This document shows positions 55,923-64,000 of a stretch of DNA of 64,000 bases, piece after piece (the first letter of the stretch is position 1; each line of letters opens with the position of its first letter). A program made the translations under genes and the position numbers. The stretch lies in assembly GCA_023105745.1 (NCBI GenBank), contig JALGQZ010000004.1, forward strand, positions 67,631,112-67,695,111, given 5' to 3'. This stretch comes from Austropuccinia psidii. Taxonomy: Eukaryota > Basidiomycota > Pucciniomycetes > Pucciniales > Sphaerophragmiaceae. The notes under the pieces were generated by a model. That model saw only the letters and a program-made list of their open reading frames with translations, was not told the DNA's origin and made no database searches.

Positions 55923-56634
55923 AAATGTGGAAGCATATATATATATCTATATATATACACTGAGATTAAGCGAGCAACTCACAATTTCCTTCCTCAGCCC
56001 AACGCTTTCCCATGAGTTGCCCTTTACGCTCTTTTGCTTTTTTTTGTGACTGGCATGCTTGCAGCCGGAAATGAAATGAAACCAAATGATTACTGATTTA
56101 TTACTATCACCTAAATTGGATTGCGGTCAAGGAATCTTTTTTAATTGTGACTAAAAAGAAAGATAACACCTGACCTTTGCAAATTTGTGATCTCAAATAC
56201 CTGACCCTGGAAATTGCAGTGGATAGTGCATTATACAATTTGACATATTGATGTTCCCATTCAATGAGGTTCAAATCCAACCCTGTGGAATATTGCAAGA
56301 ACGCACGAATTCATTATGCACACTGCTGCGGATCCCTAATTATCCTAGTCCTCTTGAAAGGAACAGGGCCATTTGGCCTATTATGGGCTGGCGGGAAGTG
56401 ATAAAACCCACTTCCCGCAATGCACCCACGTGTGCTACTCGCAGGCACAACTGCCTGACTCAGCTTGCGTCTTGTTGCAGTCTTTTCAATGGTGTACGGA
56501 GGCATGCCACCATACAATTACTATTGGTATTCAGACTGTGGCATCTGGGCAGTAGTAGGATAGGAAATCATGATTATTAAATTCATAAATAACTTTGCAA
56601 AATTCAATTACAATCTATCTAGTACAAAGCTAAT
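55923..56634. other. Intergenic region of the old copy between oxygenase and ORF6 relics
   Basis: It aligns with 34882-35591, including the TATA-rich tract (55934-55962) and palindrome P4 (56493-56516). No gene. Confidence 0.55.
56493..56516. promoter_or_regulatory. Palindrome P4 (old copy)
   Basis: TGTACGGAGGCA then TGCCACCATACA. The left CGG is intact; the right CCG has become CCA through a CG to CA change. Confidence 0.65.
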
Positions 56635-58571
56635 CTAAAACGGGTCAATCCTGGTTGTGAGTCTAGCTGACCTGGGTACAGTCAAGGTGACCTCCTCACT
56701 TGAACCAAGACCATGCTTTGCCACCCAGGCATCACCAAAGTCTAATACTAAGGATCGTGCAAATTCAAATCTAAGAGGTACAGTGGGGTTAAAATACTCT
56801 GATGAGAAGAAACTTTTATTCAGTAAATTACATATATACTTATTAGTATGTAGCCACACTGGCTCCACTAGACTTTTACCCACCGAAGGTTTTTCGGAAA
56901 TGTCAATTAGTGATAAAGCCCCTTTAACTGAGCTTGTTCTCCAGTCATCTGAGCATACCATCAAACCACAAATCCCCGCCACACAGAATGCTGCTAATAT
57001 ACCATAGCAAACTTGATTTATTCCGAGACTCTTGTGACACATCAAAGGATCTTTGATGGCCTCATTTTTTTTTGAGTTCATGAGTTTGCCTTTGATGCCA
57101 TTAAGTTCAACCTTTTTATGTGCACGTACCATGTTGTACGCAATCATTCACTGGATAACTGTATCCATTTGATCCTCCAGGTTCTTGTGTGGCTTTGTGG
57201 ATATCTCATTGTCAGCCCCACCACCTTCAATGCTGAGTTGGGTTGCATTTTGCTTTGATTTACTCAAGCAGAAGGCAAGGTATTCAACTGCTCCCCGTTC
57301 GAGTCCAAGAGGATCGGTTGAATTTGATGTTGGTGCAACATATGGTTTGGGTGCAATCACATCATATGGGACTAAACTAATGGATTCAAACATAACATTT
57401 GCCCAAAAATGTTTAACTGGATTGGCAGGATAAAGAAGGCTCTGAACCATTTTGAAGAAGGAGTGTTCAGATTTTGGGAGATTCTCTGGAGGTTTAGCTG
57501 ATTCCTTCAGCAATTTGGGAGTCCAAATGTTGTGATCAAAAGAGCTTCTGTTTCTGTTGGCTTAAAAAAATCTAACCCTGTATATTGCAATTTATATCAC
57601 CAGTCAACAGCCAATAATGATGTAACATGCACAAAGAGAAAACTCACCTGCCATCTCAAGGTCCTCCAGCCAAGCCAACATTTTAAGCTCTCAGTTACTG
57701 ATCACCTTAATACCAACGGGCAGGAATGTATGAGCATCCTTTGTTGGTAAATTGTCCCATCTATTTTTGTAAATCCTATTGATATTATCAAGCCCCCTTT
57801 TCCATGATTGTTGAGTTATATTGGAATGATAATTCAAAATTCCTGCAAACTCTTTCATGTGGGATAAAAATATTCCTTGAAAATTAGCAGACGATGACAC
57901 TTTGGGCTCAGGTTCAGTAATTATATCAGTCCTATCTCGTCCCATTGTATCATGTCTAAATGTCCCCCTTTCTTGAAAGGCTTGAATATTCCGAGGAGAG
58001 GCAGGAGGGGTTTCATCATGGATTGTTTCATTGAGTATTGGGGGGCTTTCAGTTTGTGGAGCTTCATCATGGATTGTTTCATTGAGTATGGGGGGGGTTA
58101 AGTATGCGGAGGTTCATTATCAATATGGTCCACTTCAACATTGATCATTTCATCACCTTGATCCCAAGAATCCTTTGCGGCTTGAAAGGTACGGTGTTTT
58201 TTGTTTATTTTTTTGGTCACATGTATATTTGGTCTTTTTCCTAATCCTTTGCCTGGAAATCCAATTACGACTAGAGATCCTTCAGGTAGAGATTCTCCCA
58301 CCTCCACACCTGCCCATATATTGTAAGCAGGTATTTTTATCAATTTTGTTTGGAATTAGTAATGGACTTAAGGTTCAAATCCATTTTGAGCAGGCTCATG
58401 GCTTCAGCAATCTTTTGACTCACATAATCAGGAATTTTACTATCATATTGAATTTTTTCAAGCCTTGGGATAGTTTGAGCAATGTTGGAGACAAATTGTT
58501 CCTTGGATATGATGACCACCTCCCCACTGAAAATTGCAACATGTTGCCCATCATCTTCTGTCGGTGCACAA
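56635..58571 (-). pseudogene. ORF6 relic, truncated at the 5' end (old copy)
   Basis: Exons 2 (partial) to 4 of ORF6 are recognisable. Exon 4 has stops near 57145 and 57510, but most codons match the young copy. Exon 3 again carries a C-run (eight C at about 58090-58097) that leaves the same one-base frame break as in the young copy. The first exon and part of exon 2 are missing beyond 58571, where unrelated sequence begins. Confidence 0.82.
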
Positions 58572-58611
58572 GTGTCAGGATGAAACTATGATAAAGGTGT
58601 AATTAGGCTAA
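58572..58611. other. Forty bases of unassigned sequence before retro B2
   Basis: It begins TGTCAGGATGAAAC and does not match the young CACTA copy. It may be the edge of another LTR element (TG start) that B2 later invaded. The last five bases, GCTAA, would be the B2 target duplication. Confidence 0.4.
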
Positions 58612-60124
58612 TGTCACAGGGGCTCTTGGACAGAAATCCAAGAGTGGCCTGGCACTCAGCAATCAGGGAACTCAGTTGGAAGACTCCAAAAGAATAAAGA
58701 ATAAAAATAATAAGAATGAATTCCTCTAAAAGATATGCAGGTACAAGATGAGATGCAAAGAGGAAAGGGAAGCCAAATGGCCAAAGAGCCAACCAAGTAA
58801 GTCCTTAATCACTGTTTCAACCTGCCAAAAATGAATAATGGAATTAGTAAGGATTTGACCACCAAATATCCATTGACAGGCGAAGAAAGAAAAAGAGAAT
58901 GGTGCTAAATGACTGACTTAATAATATCAGTATTTGCTTCACTAAAATGAAAAGAAAATAAAGATAAAATAAAATCAAAGTATATTAATTAACTGGGGAA
59001 AAACCCCCCAGGGTGGAAAGGGTAGCCGGTATATGTGAAAAGTTGGGAGCTTGAGTTCTTCAGGCTGAAAACTGATCTGTATTGATCCTTGAGGCTGTAT
59101 TGATTGTTTTGGGAATTGATACAGCTGGCTAATATTGAAATTGAATGGGGTTGAATGAACTTCCCATGCTTGAAAATGAAATACAGCTCTTGTTGGATCC
59201 AGACTGTATTGAAATGAATATGGTTGCCAAGATGGATTGAGTGGAGCTTTGACACTTGACAATTTCTTTGGCACTGCCTCTTGAATACACTTTGAGAATG
59301 AATTGAAAGTATTCCCTTGGAAGGAATACTTGGAGTGAGAATAACCAATGACTGCTTGATGGTGTCATTGGTCTTTGACGCTGAAACACTTGCTCTTGAG
59401 CTTTGATGATTCCTCTGAATGATTGGGTGCCTTGATGACGTGATGAGATGTTGGAATGTTGAAATGACCAGTTGATATTGCCACCATTGAATTGCTGTTG
59501 AAAAATGATGCACAATGATATATAACATCATTTATGGCATATTGGTTCATTGGAAAGAAGAATACGTCCAAAGGTCTTGAGATGGAAAGGCAGAGGGGAA
59601 AAGGATGGATGTGATGGCTTCAGAGCTTGGAACGGTGTTTTCTGGGCCCTTTGGGGTTTTTGGCCACTTTTGGGTTCTGGGCCAAAAACTGGCCCAAAAG
59701 GCGGGAAAGTGTCTTTTGGACACTTTGCGTCAAAGTGCACAAAAATGCGCAAATGCGCAAAGTGCACAAAAATGTGCAAAATGTGCAAATGTGCACAAAT
59801 ATGCGCAAAAAGTGCACAAATGCGCAAAAGTGTGCAAATGCGCATTATGAGCCCAAATGGCCAAAACAGCCATTTGGGCCATTTCCCCTGGTTTTGAGGG
59901 AAATGACCCGAGATACCCATTTGGGCATAAATTGCCGCCATGGGTTCTGGATTGAGGTGAAGGGCCATGAAGGCCCCAAAACACAAATGGCCATAAATGG
60001 TCCATAAGATGATGACGTGGCCATATTGTCCACTGGTGATGGATATGGCCAATTGGCAATAAAAGAACTGTGGCTTGATATGCCATATGGGGATCCAAGG
60101 AAGTGAATTGCCATGGTTGTGACA
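58612..60124 (-). repeat. 3' LTR of retro B2
   Basis: It is 1513 bp, about 100 bp shorter than in B1, because the GCGCAAA array (59735-59850) is contracted and mutated to GTGCAAA/GCACAAA, i.e. loss of CpG. Confidence 0.9.
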
Positions 60125-60930
60125 GTACCCCCCACCTTGAAATGGTGAGCTCCTGAGCACCAATACAAGGTGAAGCCTGTTGAGGCTATTGGAAAGATTT
60201 GGAGAGAGTGATTCAAGAGGACTGATTAAGATAAAAATTTGAAAACTGATATTAAAGATTTGACATTTGACGCAGGACTTGCTTGATCTTCTTTTGACAT
60301 TGGCTTCATGATTTGAGTTGAATTTTAAAATGAATGAAAATTTTTGACGTGATAATTGATGTGATAAAAGAAAATTTTAAAATGAAAATAAAATGAAAAT
60401 AAAGAATGAAAATTAAAATAAAAGAAAAGAAAATAGAAAAGAAAAATGAATTGAATCTTGAGGAGGTTCCAATCTTCATCACGGAGGTTGATGACTGATT
60501 TTGAAATTTGGCCAAGGACCTGGAAACAGAAATTTGATGCCAGGTGCTAACAAAGTGGCCAAGGTGATGTTTTGACAAGATTGTAGACCTCTCAGGGAAG
60601 TGCACACCAGGTAAGTAACTTACTTTTGGTAGTTACCACTGCCGCCAGTGCCATAAAAATAAGAAACAAAATGTTGAAGGAATGAATTTGAATTTGAAGT
60701 CTTGGAAATTAATTGAAAAGTGAATAGCCCATTGTCCAAAGTGAAAATGGCCATAAAATTGGAAATGAAGTTGAAAGCCATGCCAAGATCTGTTTCCAAA
60801 ATTGCAAAGTGCTCACAGAGTGGCCAAGGTGATGCTTACAACAATAAAAGAGTAAAATACCCCTAAAGGTGCATACCAGGAGTGGGACTTACTTTTGGTA
60901 ATTCCTCTCCCCACCAAGCACCATAATGAA
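60125..60930 (-). other. 3' untranslated region of retro B2
   Basis: It is collinear with 44377-45179. No gene. Confidence 0.6.
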
Positions 60931-62209
60931 TCAAGCTTTTGAAGAATTGGGCCCAGGCTTGTCAGGATATAATGAATGGAAATCTTTGACAAGTTCAGGA
61001 CAATTCTTGAGGTTTTCGGTTGGTTCCCAAGTGGATCTTTCTGGGTCTTGACTGAAACCTTTCCATTCCACCAGATACCATAATTTTCCTCTCTTGAGCT
61101 TTGAGTCCAGTATTTGCGAGACTTCCCATTCCTCTTCTTCTTCAATGATGATTGGAGGAGGAGGCTCTTGATGCCAATTTGGGATTGTTGATGTCTTGAC
61201 TGGTTCCAGAAGGGATATATGGAAGACTGGGTGGATGGATTTCCATTGAGATGGAAGCTTGGGGTGGTAGGCATGAGTTCTGACTTTCTTCAAGATTGGA
61301 AAAGCACCCAGCCAGCTTTCAGACAACTTTTTGGTGGGTCTGGTTGATTTTATGTTCTTGGAAGAAAGCCATACCATGTCACCGGGATTGAAAACAGGTG
61401 TACTTGCTCTACTTTTATCTGCATACGTCTTAAACCTGTTTATGGCAACTTCAAGTTCTCTCTTGACATCTTGCTGTACTGATTGGATTTTTGTTGATAA
61501 CTTTCCAGCCGGAGTATCTTGAGTGATGTGAACTGAGTCAAAATGAGGATCTCTTCCATAAACAGTGAAAAACGGTAATTGTTTTGTTGAAGAGTGGTCA
61601 GAGTTATTGTAGGCAAATTCAGCCAGAGGGAGCCAGGTGTTCCAATCATCTTGATGATAACTGACATACATCCAAAGATACTGTACTAGTATCTGATTTA
61701 CCCTCTCTGTCTGTCCATCAGTTTCTGGATGATAAGCAGTTGTCAAGTCTCTTGAAATCTTGGGCTGCTGAGAAAGATTGGTCCAAAAAGAAGAAACAAA
61801 AAGAGAACCTCGATCACTAACAATGCTTTGAAAAGATATTCTTGATGAATAGATGGGCCAAATCTAATGAAGTGATTGAAGCTATTGTTGGAATAAAGAC
61901 AGCCATTTTTGAGAATCTGTCCACTATGACAAGGATTGAGTCAAAGGAATTGGACAGTGGCAATTGAGTGATGGAATCCATTGAAAGACAAATCCAAGGA
62001 CCACTTGGAATTGGAAGAGGCTTGAGGAGTCCAAACTTCTTGTGATGAATATTTTTGTTTCTTGAACACTGTTGACAGTATGATACATAATCCTTGATAA
62101 ATTGAGTCATGCTGGACCAGTGGAAATCCCGCTTGACAAGTTTGAGAGTCTTCTCTTGGCCAGGGTGTCCAGCTAGAGGAGAGTCATGCCGATTTTGAAG
62201 TATATTGAG
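60931..62209 (-). pseudogene. Retro B2 integrase-chromodomain relic
   Basis: It matches B1 45180-46475. The chromodomain and the Glu and first Asp motifs are kept. A deletion of 17 bp near 61826 shifts the frame close to the second catalytic Asp region, so the integrase is broken. The TAA upstream is shared with B1. Confidence 0.88.
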
Positions 62210-64000
62210 TTAAATTGTGGGGTCATTTGGGACCACCACCCGATCTTTGAAAAGGAGAAGATTGGAAGAGGAATCAAGAGAATAATCCTGGACAGATTTA
62301 CCTTTACCCAAATCTTCAAGGACACTTCTATATTGAGAATCTTGCCACACTGCCTTCTGAATTGAATCAATCAAATTTGAAAATGAATCCACCTTGACTG
62401 CAAAAAACTTTGAGGCTTGAATTTCATCTTGCTTGATTATCTTCTGATAGTTCATTGGATTCTTGCTGATGAAATCCTCCCCCCTCTCCGGGTAAACGTC
62501 GTCCCGACGTGACAAGGCATCTGGAAGGGTGGCCAAGCGGCCAGGGCGGTAAGTGATTGAGAAATGGAATTCAGATAAAAATTCAGCCCAGTGGGCTTGA
62601 CGGCGAGTGAGAATCTTGGAAGACATGAAATATTGAAGAGATGAATGATCGGTGAGAACTTCAAAAGGGGAAGAAATAGAAAGAAGGAAAGCTCTCCAGC
62701 GCTTGAGAGCCCAGACTATGCCAAGGAGTTCCTTGTCATGAATCTCATAATTGAGCTCAGCTGGGAGAGGCTTGCGGCTATCAAATGCAATGGGATTTTT
62801 TCCTGAGTCAGATACCTGACTGAGTACAGCACCCAAGGCATAATCTGATGCATCGGTCTCTACAATGGTGGGTAGAGAAGGATTGGAACAGTGGTGAATG
62901 CCTCTTTGAGTTGATGAAACTGTCTAAGAGCTTCCTCATCGAGGGGAAAACGGGAATCTTTCTTGAGGAAACTTGTGAGTGAACTAATCTTCTTTGAATA
63001 ATTCTTGATGAAACGGCGGTAAAAATTGGCAAAGCCAAGGAATGATTGAAGAGCCTTGAGGTTTCTTGGAGGTGGCCAATTGAGAATTTGCTGGACTTTT
63101 GCTTGGTCCATCTTGAGGCCTTCAGAAGAAACAACATAACCTAAATACTCTACACTAGAAACATGGAATAGGCATTTGGACGCCTTAGCAAAGAGGTTAT
63201 TGGCTCTGAGTCTGGAAAGAACAGTGGACACATGAGTGACATGTTCTTCCTCAGATTTGGAAAAGACCATAATGTCATCCAAATAAACCACAACATAAAC
63301 ATCAAGAAGCTCATAAGAAATATCATTGACGAGATTTTGAAAAGAAGCAGGAGCATTGGTAAGCCCAAATGGCATAACCAAGTACTCATAACGACCATAT
63401 TTGGTTCTAAAATAAGTCAAATGTTCATCACCTTCCTTGATTCTGAGAAGGTTATATGCACCACACAAATCAATCTTGGAGAAGATAGAAGAACCATTGA
63501 AAACGGTGAGAAGCTGATTCATAGGAGGAACAGGATACTTGTTCTTCCTAGTAACAGCATTGAGTTTGCGGTAATCAACACACAAACGGAGGCCACAATC
63601 TTTCTTTTTGACAAAAAGAACAGGTGCTCCTGTAGAAGAGGAGCTTGGCCGGATGAAACCTTTCTCTACATTCTCTGAAATGTAGGCCCTGAGTGTATCT
63701 GACTCTTGGTCTGATAAAGAGTAGATCACCCCAACTGGAGGTAGAGACCCCTCTAGCTCGATATGATGATCACAGGCGCGGTGAGGAGGAAGTTTTTCTG
63801 CTTTCACCTTGGAGAATACATCCAAGTATTGGTGATAAACAGAAGGAGCAACCTCCATCACTGTTTCTACTTATTCTGGCTCTTCCTCTTCATCCCACAA
63901 CTCCTCCAGGGAGTCATGATAAGATGAAGGAGGGAGGTCCATATTCCCAAAGAAGAGATGAAGTGAAGATACAGAATTATCTTCTCCAACCTCTTGAATC
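62210..64000 (-). pseudogene. Retro B2 pol relic (protease side cut by window)
   Basis: It matches B1 46476-48290. YLDD and the RNase H motifs are intact. A 14-bp deletion near 62880 shifts the frame between RT and RNase H. A TAA near 63871 (GAA to TAA by comparison with B1) precedes the RT domain. The TAA at 62210-62212 after RNase H is identical to that of B1. Confidence 0.88.

Larger units (their letters stand above)
58612..64000 (-). mobile_element. Retro B2: second copy of retro B, cut by the window end
   Basis: Its LTR starts TGTCACAGGGGC like B1, and the internal region is collinear with B1 to the window end (pol, near B1 48290). It has several private frameshifts and stops and is therefore a decayed, non-autonomous copy. 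The other LTR and gag lie outside. Confidence 0.93.

Overview
The window is a nest of transposable elements from a fungus. I see no host gene, rRNA or tRNA. Short phased introns (GT..AG, about 60-110 nt), a Zn2Cys6-type protein, a Tet-like 2OG-Fe(II) oxygenase family that is expanded in rust fungi, and Ty3/gypsy polyproteins that I recognise from memory as typical of the myrtle rust Austropuccinia psidii all point to Pucciniales. The species call is recognition, not a database result.

Layout, oldest layer first. (1) An old, decayed copy of a large CACTA-like DNA transposon underlies the window. It is visible as 1-11426, 42138-42759, 52576-58571. Its left part is a large inverted duplication: arm 1-5379 (continuing beyond the window) faces 6868-11426 plus 42138 onward, around a broken ORF2 at 5380-6842. 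(2) A Ty3 retrotransposon (retro A, LTRs 11427-13258 and 40296-42137, 5-bp target duplication TTCTG) inserted into the right arm; the left arm keeps the empty site. (3) A younger, nearly intact 20,649-bp copy of the same CACTA-like transposon (18451-39099, target duplication CCA) inserted into the integrase gene of retro A. So the young element sits inside a retrotransposon that sits inside an old copy of itself. (4) A chromodomain Ty3 retrotransposon (retro B1, 42760-52575, target duplication CTTGC, minus strand) split the old copy again. A second copy, B2 (58612 to the window end), lies beyond it.

The young CACTA element carries six genes: a Tnp2-type transposase (minus), ORF2 of unknown function (plus), an SNF2/Rad16-like helicase (minus), a Zn2Cys6-type protein (plus), a TET/JBP-like dioxygenase (minus, premature stop) and ORF6 of unknown function (minus, one-base frameshift). 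Exon models with consistent phases could be built for the five multi-exon genes (ORF6 needs one missing base). Between the genes lie 24-bp near-palindromes, two of which contain CGG-N10-CCG, the kind of site bound by Zn2Cys6 proteins. This suggests a mobile element with its own regulator and its own chromatin/DNA-demethylation kit.

The old copy, B2 and even the two terminal inverted repeats of the young copy differ mainly by CG to TG/CA transitions. This fits CpG methylation and deamination acting on repeats, which would give a TET-like passenger gene a clear purpose. The palindrome-regulator link and the demethylation role are inference.
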